Source of the DNA: Bacteroidota bacterium
GTDB taxonomy: Bacteria; Bacteroidota; Bacteroidia; Bacteroidales; Tannerellaceae
NCBI GenBank assembly: GCA_023429375.1
Contig: JAEYVY010000013.1
Span: 1 to 64,000, forward strand
DNA length: 64,000 nucleotides
Reading direction: 5' to 3'
Every line of letters begins with the position of its first letter. Position 1 is the first letter of the stretch. Shown in pieces: positions 8,608 through 18,330 of this stretch. A program made the position numbers and the translations under genes. The notes beneath the pieces were generated by a model. That model saw only the letters and a program-made list of their open reading frames with translations, ran no database searches and had not been told where the DNA came from.

Positions 8608-9957
8608 TTATCGCTTCTTCAAAGGAATATAAGATTGCTCTTCCAAAACTGTTTTATAGGCTGGACGAATGATACGTTTTCCTTCAAATGTTAATTCCTC
8701 AATACGGTGTGCCATCCAACCAACTATACGTGCCATAGCGAACAATGGCGTATAGATTTCTTGTGGTAGACCGATCATTTCATAAACGAATCCAGAATAG
8801 AAATCAACGTTGGACGATACTCTTTTCTTTGTTCCTTTAAACTTAGCAAAACATTCAATTGCACGTTCTTCGAGAACTTCAAGGAAAGCAAATTCTTCTG
8901 ATCTTCCTTTTTCTTTGGCTAAATCACGGGCAAGTTCTTTCAACAAGACTGCTCTTGGGTCTGAGATTGTATAAACGGCATGTCCGATACCATAGATCAA
9001 CCCTGATTTATCATATACTTCTTTATTAAGCATACGCATAAAATAGGCATCAATCTCATCTACACTGGTCCAATTTGAAATGTTTTCTTTCAAGTGGTGG
9101 AACATATCTGCTACTTGAATATTTGCACCACCATGTAACGGACCTTTCAAAGAGCCAATACCAGCAGCAATTGAGGAATAAGTATCCGTACCGCTCGAGC
9201 TTGTTACTCTGACAGAGAAAGTAGAGTTGTTACCACCACCGTGCTCAGCTTGCAGAACAAGGAGCAAGTCCAACGTACGTGCATCTAATTCGGTGTACTC
9301 TTTTTGCAACATGAACAAGAAGTTCTCTGCTAAAGAAAGATTTTCTTTCGGGTGGCGGATATGCAATGATCGTCCTTGTGTACTGTGACGGTAAATATTA
9401 TAAGCGTAAGCGATTATTGTCGGGAATTTTGAAATCAGTTCAATAGCTTGACGCATCAGGTTATCTGTTGATGTATCATCTGGGTTTGGATCGAAGGTAT
9501 ACATTTCCAACACACTACGAGCCAGAATATTCATAATGTTCTGTCCTTCCAAATCAAGGATATTCATCTTCGTCTTCTGTTCGAGTGGCATATATTCATA
9601 AAGCAACTCTTTAAACGATTCCAACTCATCTTTGTCAGGAAGTTTAGCCGAAAGCAATAGATAAGCAGTTTCTTCAAAACCAAAGCGTTTTTCTTTCAAT
9701 AAAGCATTACAGATATCATCTAAGTCATAGCCACGATAGAAAAGTTTGCCGGGAATAGCCTTCAATCCTCCATCAGGAAGACGTTCGTATCCCACAACGT
9801 TACCAATCTTTGTCAGACCTACCAGCACACCTGTACCATCTTCGTTACGTAAGCCTCTTTTGACATCAAATTTTGGAAACAGCTCGTTATCTATTTTGGA
9901 ACTTTCCTTTGCCAGTTCTGCGAGACGATATACAATATATTCTTTTTTCATGCGCAT
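8608..9957 (-). CDS. gltA: Citrate synthase
   Basis: 449-residue citrate/2-methylcitrate synthase family enzyme joining acetyl-CoA and oxaloacetate. Active-site residues are visible: His239 in QAEHGGGNNST, His275 in GPLHGGAN, His326 in YGIGHAVYTISDPRA and Asp385 in SSNVDFYSG. It is longer than the E. coli enzyme but typical for Bacteroidetes. It is the last gene of an operon-like run aconitase, isocitrate dehydrogenase, citrate synthase, with 14 bp to the gene before it. Methylcitrate activity cannot be excluded from sequence, but the neighbours argue for the TCA role. An ATG two codons inside (9951) is an alternative start. Confidence 0.92.
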   Translation of the reverse strand: MRMKKEYIVYRLAELAKESSKIDNELFPKFDVKRGLRNEDGTGVLVGLTKIGNVVGYERLPDGGLKAIPGKLFYRGYDLDDICNALLKEKRFGFEETAYLLLSAKLPDKDELESFKELLYEYMPLEQKTKMNILDLEGQNIMNILARSVLEMYTFDPNPDDTSTDNLMRQAIELISKFPTIIAYAYNIYRHSTQGRSLHIRHPKENLSLAENFLFMLQKEYTELDARTLDLLLVLQAEHGGGNNSTFSVRVTSSSGTDTYSSIAAGIGSLKGPLHGGANIQVADMFHHLKENISNWTSVDEIDAYFMRMLNKEVYDKSGLIYGIGHAVYTISDPRAVLLKELARDLAKEKGRSEEFAFLEVLEERAIECFAKFKGTKKRVSSNVDFYSGFVYEMIGLPQEIYTPLFAMARIVGWMAHRIEELTFEGKRIIRPAYKTVLEEQSYIPLKKR

Positions 9958-9971
9958 TTCATTTTAATGGT

Positions 9972-11234
9972 TTATAATAAGGAGATTATTGTTTGCCCGA
10001 ACTCTTTTGTGCCTAAACTAGTTCCATTAGGCATAAAACGGGCTAAGTCATGAGTAGCTTTTCCTTCTTGGAAAGCCTTTTCCAGTGCTTTAGTTATACG
10101 TAAAGCAGCTTCATTCCAGCCTAAATATTCAAGTAACATTACAGAAGAAAGTAGCAAAGAGGATGGATTGACTACATTCTTTCCTGCAATATTTGGTGCC
10201 GTTCCATGCGTTGCTTCAAACACAGCATGTCCAGTGTTATAGTTGATATTGGCTCCCGGTGCAATACCTATCCCTCCAACCATTGCTGCCAATTGATCAG
10301 AGATATAGTCACCATTCAAATTCAGCGTAGCTATTACCGAATACTCTTCCGGGATAAGTAATGTATTTTGTAAAAAGGCATCAGCAATCACATCTTTAAT
10401 AATAATTTTGCCATCTTTTCCTGCTTTATCTAACGCATTCTTTGCGGCATCTTCACCTTTTTCCTTCTTTATCAGTTCATATTGAGGCCAAGTAAACACG
10501 CGATCGCCAAACTCACGTTCAGCCATAGCGTAGCCCCAGAGTTTAAACCCACCTTCGGTAAACTTCATGATATTACCTTTATGGACAATCGTTACACTCG
10601 GTAATTTATGTTCAAGTGCGTATTCAATAGCTGCACGAATCAAACGTTCGCTTCCTTCGACAGAAACAGGTTTTACACCGAATGAAGATGTTTCCGGGAA
10701 TCGTACTTTTGTAACACCCATTTCTTCGGTAAGGAATTTCAGGAATTTCTTCGCTTCAGGCGTTCCTTGTTGCCATTCAATTCCGGCATAGATATCTTCC
10801 GTATTTTCGCGAAAGATATACATATCTACTTTCTGAGGTTCCTTTACGGGAGTTTCCACTCCCTTAAACCAACGAACAGGACGCAAACAAACAAACAAAT
10901 CCAACGTTTGTCTTAGGGCAACATTTAGTGACCGTATACCACCTCCGATAGGGGTCGTAAGCGGTCCTTTTATCCCAACTAGCGAGTCTCTGAAAGCAGT
11001 CATTGTTTCTTCAGGAAGCCAACTTCCTGTCAAGTTAAATGCTTTCTCGCCTGCTAATACTTCTTTCCATTCGATTTCACGAGTTCCATTATAAGCCTTA
11101 CGAACGGCAGCATTTACGATTGCCTGACATACAGGAGTTATTTCGGCCCCTACTCCATCACCTTCAATAAAAGGGATGTCTACATGATCGGGAACTATTA
11201 ATTTTCCGTTTTGTTTTATTATTTTCTCAGCCAT
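9972..11234 (-). CDS. icd: Isocitrate dehydrogenase (NADP-type)
   Basis: 420 residues with the isocitrate/isopropylmalate dehydrogenase fold. Features: IPFIEGDGVGAEITP at the N-terminus, RENTEDIYAGIEW, the substrate loop ETSSFGVKPVS, KGNIMKFTEG, NYNTGHAVFEATHGTAPNIAGKN. It oxidises isocitrate to 2-oxoglutarate with NADP+ as the likely cofactor. The stretch matches E. coli-type Icd in length and order. It lies 7 bp after the aconitase stop, indicating co-transcription. Confidence 0.93.
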   Translation of the reverse strand: MAEKIIKQNGKLIVPDHVDIPFIEGDGVGAEITPVCQAIVNAAVRKAYNGTREIEWKEVLAGEKAFNLTGSWLPEETMTAFRDSLVGIKGPLTTPIGGGIRSLNVALRQTLDLFVCLRPVRWFKGVETPVKEPQKVDMYIFRENTEDIYAGIEWQQGTPEAKKFLKFLTEEMGVTKVRFPETSSFGVKPVSVEGSERLIRAAIEYALEHKLPSVTIVHKGNIMKFTEGGFKLWGYAMAEREFGDRVFTWPQYELIKKEKGEDAAKNALDKAGKDGKIIIKDVIADAFLQNTLLIPEEYSVIATLNLNGDYISDQLAAMVGGIGIAPGANINYNTGHAVFEATHGTAPNIAGKNVVNPSSLLLSSVMLLEYLGWNEAALRITKALEKAFQEGKATHDLARFMPNGTSLGTKEFGQTIISLL

Positions 11235-11241
11235 AGAGTTC

Positions 11242-13494
11242 TTAGTTTGTTTTCAGATAGTTCAACGCACTTCCTGCCTTAAACCATTCAATTTGTAATT
11301 CATTATAGGTATGATTTACGGCAAACGATTCTTCAGAACCATCTTTGTGTTTCACAACTACCGTCAACTGTTTACCCGGAGCAAATTCTGTCAGTCCAAT
11401 GACTGATAGCATATCGCCTTCAGCAATCTTATCATAGTCAGCTTTATCTGCAAAGGTTAGAGCAAGCATACCTTGTTTTTTAAGATTCGTTTCATGGATA
11501 CGAGCAAAGCTCTTTGCCAAGATAACTTTCACATTCAAGAATCGAGGTTCCATAGCAGCATGCTCGCGCGATGAACCTTCTCCATAATTTTCTTCTGCCA
11601 CAACAATTGATGAGATGCCCTTCGCTTTGTATTCCTTCGCTACTGCAGAAACACCTTCATACTGACCAGTCAGATTATTCAATACAGAATTAGCTGTTCC
11701 GTTGAATGCATTAATTGCACCCATCAACATATTATCGGATATATTTTCCAGATGCCCTCTGAAACGCAACCAAGGTCCTGCCATTGAAATATGGTCTGTT
11801 GTACATTTTCCTTCGGCCTTCAACAACAGAGGCAGCTCAACAAAGTCCTTTCCATCCCATTTGTCAAATGGCTTCAATACCTGCAAACGGTTAGAATCTG
11901 GTGCGATATGAACTTCTCCACTACTTTGTCCCGGAGCGATATACCCATTATCACCAACTGCAAATCCAGAAGTAGGAAAATCGGTTCCTTGAGGTTCTTT
12001 TAGTTTCACTTCTCTACCGTCTTTTGTTTTTAGCGTATCTGTCAACGGATTAAAACATAGGTCACCGGCAATGGTCAAGGCTAATGTTAACTCAGGTGAG
12101 GCAACGAATGCGTGTGTATTAGGGTTACCGTCTGCACGCTTAGCGAAATTGCGGTTAAATGAAGTAACGATGGAGTTTTTGCGTGTATTGTCATCTGTAT
12201 GACGTTTCCATTGTCCGATACAAGGGCCGCAGGCATTAGCCATGATAACAGCGCCGATCTGTTCGAAATCGTTTAAGATACCATCACGTTCGGCCGTATA
12301 ACGTATCATTTCAGAGCCCGGGTTAATGATAAGCGGTGAAGCCACTTCTATATGTTCTGCTCTAGCCTGACGCGCAATCGAAACAGCACGACTTAAATCC
12401 TGATAAGAAGAGTTAGTACATGATCCGATCAGTCCTACTTCCATCTTACGTGGATACCCTTTTTCTTTTACTAAGGCAGCAAATTGTGAAATAGGCGTAG
12501 CAGCATCCGGAGTGAACGGTCCGTTAATATAAGGTTCAAGTTCAGAAAGATTTATTTCAATCAATTGATCATAATACTTTTCGGGTGAAGCAATTACTTC
12601 TGGATCCGGGTTCAGATAGTCGGCAATTTTCTCTGCCCAATCGGCCACTTGTGCACGTCCAGTATTACGTAGATAAGCAGACATATTCGAATCGAATCCA
12701 AATAAAGAAGTCGTTGCTCCTACTTCAGCACCCATGTTACATATAGTTGCCTTACCTGTTGCTGAAAGAGACGAAGCTCCTTCGCCGAAATATTCGATGA
12801 TGGAGTTAGTACCTCCCTTTACAGTCAGGATACCGGCTACCTTCAGAATAACATCTTTAGGAGATGCCCAGCCATTTAATTTTCCGGTCAGTTTAACACC
12901 TATCAGTTTAGGCATTTTCAGTTCCCATTCCATGCCACTCATCACATCCACAGCATCAGCGCCTCCCACACCAATGGCAATCATTCCCAGACCGCCGGCA
13001 TTGGGTGTATGTGAATCTGTTCCCACCATCATACCCCCGGGAAACGCATAGTTTTCGAGCACTACTTGATGAATAATACCGGCTCCAGGTTTCCAGAAAC
13101 CAATATTGTATTTATTAGAAACTGACTTAAGGAAATCGTAAACTTCGCGGTTATTATCAGTAGCTGTAGATATATCGGCTTTAGCTCCCAGGTTTGCTTG
13201 AATTAAATGGTCACAATGCACTGTTGCAGGAACTGCAGAAGTTTCTTTACCGGCGTTCATAAACTGAAGCAAAGCCATCTGTGCTGTAGCATCTTGCATG
13301 GCTACTCTATCCGGACGGAAGTTCACATAATCTTCGCCTCTCTTATAATTTCGGATTGAAGATGGGTTATATAGGTGGGCATATAATATCTTTTCTGCCA
13401 GTGTCATCGACTTGTTAATTTTTTCACGAGCATGGTTTACCTTTTCGGCAAATCCGGCATAAAATTTTTGTAGCATTTCTATATCATGTACCAT
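11242..13494 (-). CDS. acnA: Aconitate hydratase
   Basis: 750 residues, the size of mitochondrial-type aconitase. It isomerises citrate to isocitrate using a 4Fe-4S cluster whose ligands are visible in GSCTNSSYQD and ANACGPCIGQW. Also seen are the HTPNAGGLGMIAIGVGGADAVDVM segment and the swivel domain EENYGEGSSREHAAMEPRFL. First gene of the minus-strand TCA trio; with citrate synthase and Icd it supplies 2-oxoglutarate for glutamate synthesis in an anaerobe with an incomplete cycle (inference from general Bacteroidetes physiology). Confidence 0.95.
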   Translation of the reverse strand: MVHDIEMLQKFYAGFAEKVNHAREKINKSMTLAEKILYAHLYNPSSIRNYKRGEDYVNFRPDRVAMQDATAQMALLQFMNAGKETSAVPATVHCDHLIQANLGAKADISTATDNNREVYDFLKSVSNKYNIGFWKPGAGIIHQVVLENYAFPGGMMVGTDSHTPNAGGLGMIAIGVGGADAVDVMSGMEWELKMPKLIGVKLTGKLNGWASPKDVILKVAGILTVKGGTNSIIEYFGEGASSLSATGKATICNMGAEVGATTSLFGFDSNMSAYLRNTGRAQVADWAEKIADYLNPDPEVIASPEKYYDQLIEINLSELEPYINGPFTPDAATPISQFAALVKEKGYPRKMEVGLIGSCTNSSYQDLSRAVSIARQARAEHIEVASPLIINPGSEMIRYTAERDGILNDFEQIGAVIMANACGPCIGQWKRHTDDNTRKNSIVTSFNRNFAKRADGNPNTHAFVASPELTLALTIAGDLCFNPLTDTLKTKDGREVKLKEPQGTDFPTSGFAVGDNGYIAPGQSSGEVHIAPDSNRLQVLKPFDKWDGKDFVELPLLLKAEGKCTTDHISMAGPWLRFRGHLENISDNMLMGAINAFNGTANSVLNNLTGQYEGVSAVAKEYKAKGISSIVVAEENYGEGSSREHAAMEPRFLNVKVILAKSFARIHETNLKKQGMLALTFADKADYDKIAEGDMLSVIGLTEFAPGKQLTVVVKHKDGSEESFAVNHTYNELQIEWFKAGSALNYLKTN

Positions 13495-13663
13495 ATCGTT
13501 ATTTGTTTTATTGGTTCATAAAGATAATTAAATTAATATTTTTCTTACAATTCATATTAGATTCCACTTATTGTTTGATAGAAGTAGTCTATAATTCAAA
13601 GATTGCTTACTTAATGAAACGGATTATTTTTCATAAGCTGAATCTTTGTCGAACAGGTTTGAT

Positions 13664-14545
13664 TTAGAAGTTATAGGACAATCCTACACCCAAGATCTCT
13701 TTAAACTGAATCTTTGGTCCCTTTTTATTGCCTTGATCATCCAGTGTTTTAACATCATCATCATATTTCATGGTCATGTTCAGCGTAGCCGAAAGGAACT
13801 TATTAATCTTCATACTTACCAGTACATCCCAGTTAACATCAATATTGCCGAACGATTTGTCATAAGCCGTAAATAAATCCAACGTAGAAATAAGACTTAC
13901 GTTTTCCATAATACCTTGTTCCAAACGCGCTTTCATATAGGAACCTGCTTCAGCTTTGAACTTATCTCCCGGGTCAACCCCAAAAGCGCCTAAACCGGAA
14001 AGGTAATCATCTTGTACGAAAGTAAATTTAGCAGATGCCGGAGAGAAATATACCGAGTAGTTTGCTTTAGGCCTGTATTCAATACCCAATGAAAGGTTTG
14101 AATAGGCAGGAGCCATAAATTTAGAGATGACATTTATCTTATCCGGATAATTATATCCTTTGTAAAATTGCGTCTTAAACGACCCCATGGCCGTGTAGAA
14201 CAGTTTGTTATTCGTAGAGTAACCTAATTGAGTAGAAAAATCGATATTATCATTCGTCTTTTTTGTCCCATCCGATTTTAGTTTAGACAATCCATATTCC
14301 AAGACTAATGTATTTACCCATAACCAGTTTCCGCTTTTACGCTTCAATGCTCCATTCAAATAAACATTACCCGCCATTGAATTTTCACCTCCGGCAGACC
14401 AGTTACTTAATGTTGTCTGCGACATATTCGCTCCTACAACTCCCTTCAGGTCCCAAGCCCCATCAACATATCCTTGATCATCCGTTTGCCCAAAGGCGAA
14501 TGAACTGATTAAAGCTAAAGCACCGATTAATACAATTCGCTTCAT
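13664..14545 (-). CDS. DUF3078 outer-membrane protein
   Basis: 293 residues with a signal peptide (MKRIVLIGALALISSFAFGQ). The mature part has the DUF3078 signature GVVGANMSQTTLSNWSAGGENS and alternating hydrophobic/aromatic beta strands ending in ...LGVGLSYNF, a terminal aromatic residue typical of outer-membrane barrels. Function unknown. It lies 169 bp upstream of aconitase on the same strand, with an own-transcript layout likely. No regulatory element was recognised in that gap. Confidence 0.75.
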   Translation of the reverse strand: MKRIVLIGALALISSFAFGQTDDQGYVDGAWDLKGVVGANMSQTTLSNWSAGGENSMAGNVYLNGALKRKSGNWLWVNTLVLEYGLSKLKSDGTKKTNDNIDFSTQLGYSTNNKLFYTAMGSFKTQFYKGYNYPDKINVISKFMAPAYSNLSLGIEYRPKANYSVYFSPASAKFTFVQDDYLSGLGAFGVDPGDKFKAEAGSYMKARLEQGIMENVSLISTLDLFTAYDKSFGNIDVNWDVLVSMKINKFLSATLNMTMKYDDDVKTLDDQGNKKGPKIQFKEILGVGLSYNF

Positions 14546-14661
14546 AAATTTAGTTTTAAAATATCTATATAGTTAACATACCGAAAAGGTTATTTGTTTA
14601 TGAAACAGTCATTAATAAGCAAAGAAATTCAGTCATTGTTTTATGTTGAGCCTCAGCCTAT

Positions 14662-14704
14662 AAAAAACAAGAATGCCTGACAGGAAAACTCCCATCAGGC
14701 ATTC
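14662..14704 (-). terminator. Terminator downstream of rho
   Basis: On the minus strand a stem with 10 perfectly paired outer bases (gaatgcctga / tcaggcattc, 14671-14704, some mismatches inside) is followed by ttgtttttt. It lies 24 bp after the rho stop codon. Confidence 0.8.
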
Positions 14705-14727
14705 GGTTATTTTAATGAAAAAGGTTT

Positions 14728-16737
14728 TTAGCTATTCATTGAAGCAAGGAACTCTGTATTATCAAAGGTTTGCTCCATACGCTTCTTAACGAATTCCATG
14801 GCCTCCATAGAGTTCATATCTGATAGATATTTACGCAGGATCCACATTCTGTTCAGCGTATTTTCATCTTGCAGCAAGTCATCACGACGAGTACTTGAAG
14901 CTGTAATATCGACTGCAGGATAAACGCGTTTGTTAGACAACTTACGATCCAATTGCAATTCCATGTTACCGGTACCCTTAAATTCTTCAAAGATAACTTC
15001 ATCCATCTTTGACCCCGTTTCGGTCAATGCAGTTGCCAGAATAGTCAAGCTACCGCCATTTTCGATATTTCTTGCCGCACCAAAGAAACGTTTCGGTTTT
15101 TGAAGCGCATTGGCATCCACACCACCGGAAAGTACTTTACCTGATGCAGGCTGAACCGTATTGTACGCACGAGCCAAACGAGTGATAGAGTCCAACAAGA
15201 TAACAACATCATGTCCGCATTCCACCATTCTTTTTGCTTTGTTCAACACTATATCAGCAATCTTCACATGTCTTTCTGCAGGCTCATCAAATGTTGACGC
15301 AATCACTTCGGCATCTACACTACGCGCCATATCTGTTACTTCTTCCGGACGTTCGTCAATCAAGAGGATGATCATATATACTTCAGGATGGTTGGCTGCA
15401 ATAGCATTTGCAATATCCTTCAGTAACATGGTCTTACCTGTCTTAGGTTGTGCCACAATTAATCCACGTTGTCCTTTACCGATTGGCGAGAATAGATCGA
15501 CTACACGAACAGCAATCTGATCGTTCACCTTTGGCGACCTTTTAGCCGTCAACATAAATTTCTCATCCGGGAATAGCGGTGTAAGATGATCAAAAGGAAC
15601 GCGGTCTCTTACCTCATCCGGTGTACGACCGTTGATACGATCTACTTTAACAAGCGGGAAATATTTTTCACCTTCCTTCGGAGGACGAATTGGACCTTCT
15701 ACCACATCACCGGTCTTTAATCCAAATAATTTAATTTGAGATTGAGACACATAAATATCATCAGGAGAAGTCAGATAGTTGAAATCAGACGAACGAAGGA
15801 AACCATATCCGTCGGGCATCATTTCCAAAACGCCTGACCCGGTCAGTATTCCATCAAATTCATACGGTTTTTCTTGTTGATTGGCGTTTCCACCTTTCAC
15901 ATTCTGACGATTGTTATTCTGACGATTGTTTGGATTGTTTGCTTGTGGAGCAGCCTGCTGTTCATTTGCAGCTTGGCGTGGCTGTTCTTGTTTTGGCGCA
16001 GATGACGCAATGGGGAACATTTGGTCCAGAAGCGAGTTTGCATCCGGATGTCTGAAGAAAACGCGTTTGTTTTCCGTCTTTTCTTTTTCTTCAACCGGTG
16101 CAGCAGGTGTTTTCTCAGTAGCTGAAACAACTTTAGGCATTTCCTTTTCTTCCTGTTTTTTCTTTATTACAGGAGCTTGTTCTACCGGTTTTGCTTGTTC
16201 TACCGGTTTCGCTGTTTCTTCTCCGGTTGGTTCTTCTACAACCAAGACTACAGGTGCAGCTTTCTTTACCACTATAGGAGCTTTCTTTTCGGCAGCGGGC
16301 TCTTCTTTTTTCACCACGTCGTTATTTGCCGGTTCGTTTTTTACTTCCTGTTTAGGTTTTTCAATGCGGGTTCTTTTAGGTTTTTCTTTGGTTTCTTTCT
16401 TTCCCGTTTTTTCTTCAGCTTTCACGTCTGAAGCCGGCTGCGAAATCACTGTCTCTTCTGCATTCGATTTCTTTTCGTTTGCAACAGGTTTTTCCTTTGA
16501 ACTTTCAGCATTAGATGTTTTTTTAGGTTTAGCCAATTTAGTAGTTTTCTTTGCTACTTTATTCTTTTCTTTTTCGGCTTGCAAGCCAGCATAAGAAATT
16601 GCTTGTTCATCTAAGATTTTATAAACAAGCTCTTCTTTTCTTAATGAGTTAATTTTCTTGATTCCTAACTCTTCCGCAATCTTTTGCAATTCGGGAAGGA
16701 GTTTTTCATTCAATTCTAAAATGTTGTATTTCTGCAT
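14728..16737 (-). CDS. rho: Transcription termination factor Rho with long disordered insert
   Basis: 669 residues. Order: Rho N-terminal helical domain (MQKYNILELNEKLLPELQKI), then about 200 residues rich in Lys, Glu, Pro, Ala and later Asn/Gln without fold motifs, then the RNA-binding cold-shock domain (LEMMPDGYGFLRS), then the RecA-like ATPase with Walker A PKTGKTMLL, Walker B VVILLDSITRLARAYN and the C-terminal KLSNKRVYPAVDI. E. coli Rho is 419 residues; the excess is the insert. In B. thetaiotaomicron the corresponding disordered region has been reported to drive phase separation. I chose ATG 16737; a TTG at 16761 is less likely. Confidence 0.95.
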   Translation of the reverse strand: MQKYNILELNEKLLPELQKIAEELGIKKINSLRKEELVYKILDEQAISYAGLQAEKEKNKVAKKTTKLAKPKKTSNAESSKEKPVANEKKSNAEETVISQPASDVKAEEKTGKKETKEKPKRTRIEKPKQEVKNEPANNDVVKKEEPAAEKKAPIVVKKAAPVVLVVEEPTGEETAKPVEQAKPVEQAPVIKKKQEEKEMPKVVSATEKTPAAPVEEKEKTENKRVFFRHPDANSLLDQMFPIASSAPKQEQPRQAANEQQAAPQANNPNNRQNNNRQNVKGGNANQQEKPYEFDGILTGSGVLEMMPDGYGFLRSSDFNYLTSPDDIYVSQSQIKLFGLKTGDVVEGPIRPPKEGEKYFPLVKVDRINGRTPDEVRDRVPFDHLTPLFPDEKFMLTAKRSPKVNDQIAVRVVDLFSPIGKGQRGLIVAQPKTGKTMLLKDIANAIAANHPEVYMIILLIDERPEEVTDMARSVDAEVIASTFDEPAERHVKIADIVLNKAKRMVECGHDVVILLDSITRLARAYNTVQPASGKVLSGGVDANALQKPKRFFGAARNIENGGSLTILATALTETGSKMDEVIFEEFKGTGNMELQLDRKLSNKRVYPAVDITASSTRRDDLLQDENTLNRMWILRKYLSDMNSMEAMEFVKKRMEQTFDNTEFLASMNS

Positions 16738-16911
16738 ATTGAGAAGTAATAATATAGACAAGATAAGATAAATGGTGAGTGCAGGTTATAAAAAAACACA
16801 TGCATAACCCTATCATTGCGTTTATTGCTGATAAAATTTATTGTTATAGTATATATTGGATTGTTTAGCTAATCTGACTGTTTATGCAACATATTAGCGG
16901 AGAAATCTGCA

Positions 16912-16919
16912 CAAATATA
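16912..16919 (-). promoter_or_regulatory. Possible -7 promoter box for rho
   Basis: Minus strand TATATTTG matches TAnnTTTG. Transcription from it would give a leader of roughly 170 nt before the rho ATG, room for Rho autoregulation. No good -33 match at the right spacing. Confidence 0.35.
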
Positions 16920-16945
16920 AAGAATTTATTTTACAAATTCTTTAT

Positions 16946-18268
16946 TTACTCGAAAAAATGAATAACTAGTGCTTGTTTCGTGCTTTTTTCTATACAAAAA
17001 CGATTATCAAGCCGTTTTCCCACTATCCATACGATATTTTCACCACTACAAAGCAACCAGATATTTTCTTTTTCAAACAAACTCATCTTCTGGTCTGTAA
17101 AGAAATCACTCAACTTCTTTTTTCCCTTCATCCCAAATGGTATAAACCAGTCTCCTTCTTTCCATTTTCTCAGCACAAGTGGATATTCCAGTTTATCCAA
17201 ATCGACTGTTGCCACATGGGGGTTTCTATTGATATTCAAACCGGCAGTCACCTCCAGCTTTGAGAAAACAAGCCTTACAGGCTCTTTAACTTCTAGTTCT
17301 TCTTGGCCAATTCGTATTTCACTTTCTTTTTTATCCGATTCTGACAAGGATCTGATTAACAAAAAGTCTCTGTCTTTCAACAATTCATATCCAGCAGAAT
17401 AGAATTGCTTTCCTGATTCACCAAGTAAACTCGAGTAAATAGTATTTATCACTGAACGATTAAATCCATACGGTTTTAACAGCTCATATAAGACTGTTTT
17501 AGGAGCCGGCGAATTCAATAGCTCCTGAATTCGAATGGTATAGTCATCAACCAACACATTTTCACGTATTTGTGCGATATTATCATTATAAATCGCTTCC
17601 GTTTCTGTCAGATTTTCTGCCGTCCGTTTAATTGCTTCAGACAACGACGGATTAAGCTCTTCCAGCAAGGGAATAACTTTGATTCGCAAAAAGTTTCGTG
17701 AGTATTCATCCGACAGGTTGGTGCTGTCTGTCATATAGCCAAGCCCCTTTGAAGTCAGCCAGTCCAAGATAGCTGTTTTTTTGATATCCAATAAGGGTCG
17801 AACCACAAATCCGTTTTGGGGAGACATACCGGTCAATCCCTTTATTCCTGTTCCCCGAATCAAATTCAATAAGACAGTCTCCACATTATCTTGCTCATGA
17901 TGAGCAACGGCAATCGCCTGAGCCGATAATTCCATGCGCAATTGCTCAAACCACTGATAGCGCAGCTCACGAGCGGCCATTTCTATAGAAATCTTTTTTT
18001 CGGCAGCATAGATCTGGGTGTCGAAATCAGTCTTATAATAAGGTATATGAAAAGAATCTGCCAACCCACGGGCAAATTGTTCATCTCTGTCTGATTCCTC
18101 CCCGCGCAAATGGAAATTACAATGAGCAGCTATACAGGTATACCCTAGCTCGCAAAGTACACTTAAGAGAGCTACAGAGTCTGCTCCCCCACTCAACCCA
18201 ACGATGACAGGTTTGTCTACAGCCAGCAATTGGTGTTTTTCAATATATCGACGTACTTCGTTTAGCAT
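16946..18268 (-). CDS. tilS: tRNA(Ile)-lysidine synthase
   Basis: 440 residues. N-terminal ATP pyrophosphatase domain with the P-loop GLSGGADSVALLSVL, followed by AHCNFHLRGEESDRDEQF and AHHEQDNVETVLLNLIRGTG, and the TilS C-terminal domain with LRKWKEGDWFIPFGMKGKKKLSDFF. The enzyme converts C34 of the CAU-anticodon tRNA-Ile to lysidine so that it reads AUA; it is normally essential. Length is normal. It is separated from the preceding zinc-ribbon gene by a small hairpin. Confidence 0.95.
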   Translation of the reverse strand: MLNEVRRYIEKHQLLAVDKPVIVGLSGGADSVALLSVLCELGYTCIAAHCNFHLRGEESDRDEQFARGLADSFHIPYYKTDFDTQIYAAEKKISIEMAARELRYQWFEQLRMELSAQAIAVAHHEQDNVETVLLNLIRGTGIKGLTGMSPQNGFVVRPLLDIKKTAILDWLTSKGLGYMTDSTNLSDEYSRNFLRIKVIPLLEELNPSLSEAIKRTAENLTETEAIYNDNIAQIRENVLVDDYTIRIQELLNSPAPKTVLYELLKPYGFNRSVINTIYSSLLGESGKQFYSAGYELLKDRDFLLIRSLSESDKKESEIRIGQEELEVKEPVRLVFSKLEVTAGLNINRNPHVATVDLDKLEYPLVLRKWKEGDWFIPFGMKGKKKLSDFFTDQKMSLFEKENIWLLCSGENIVWIVGKRLDNRFCIEKSTKQALVIHFFE

Positions 18269-18279
18269 AAATAAAAAAA

Positions 18280-18301
18280 TAGGGATACAAATGCATCCCT
18301 A
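18280..18301 (-). terminator. Weak terminator between the zinc-ribbon gene and tilS
   Basis: Stem tagggat / atcccta (7 bp, loop 8 nt), followed on the minus strand by a run of seven T. It lies after the upstream gene stop and 12 bp before the tilS start, so partial read-through into tilS is possible. Confidence 0.55.
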
Positions 18302-18330
18302 ATTTTTGATCTATTTGATTTGTAGAGTAT

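Noticed and set aside
15926..16594. Long open frame on the plus strand opposite rho
   Set aside because: It is the reverse of the low-complexity Rho insert; a Phe/Ser-rich chain with no family features.
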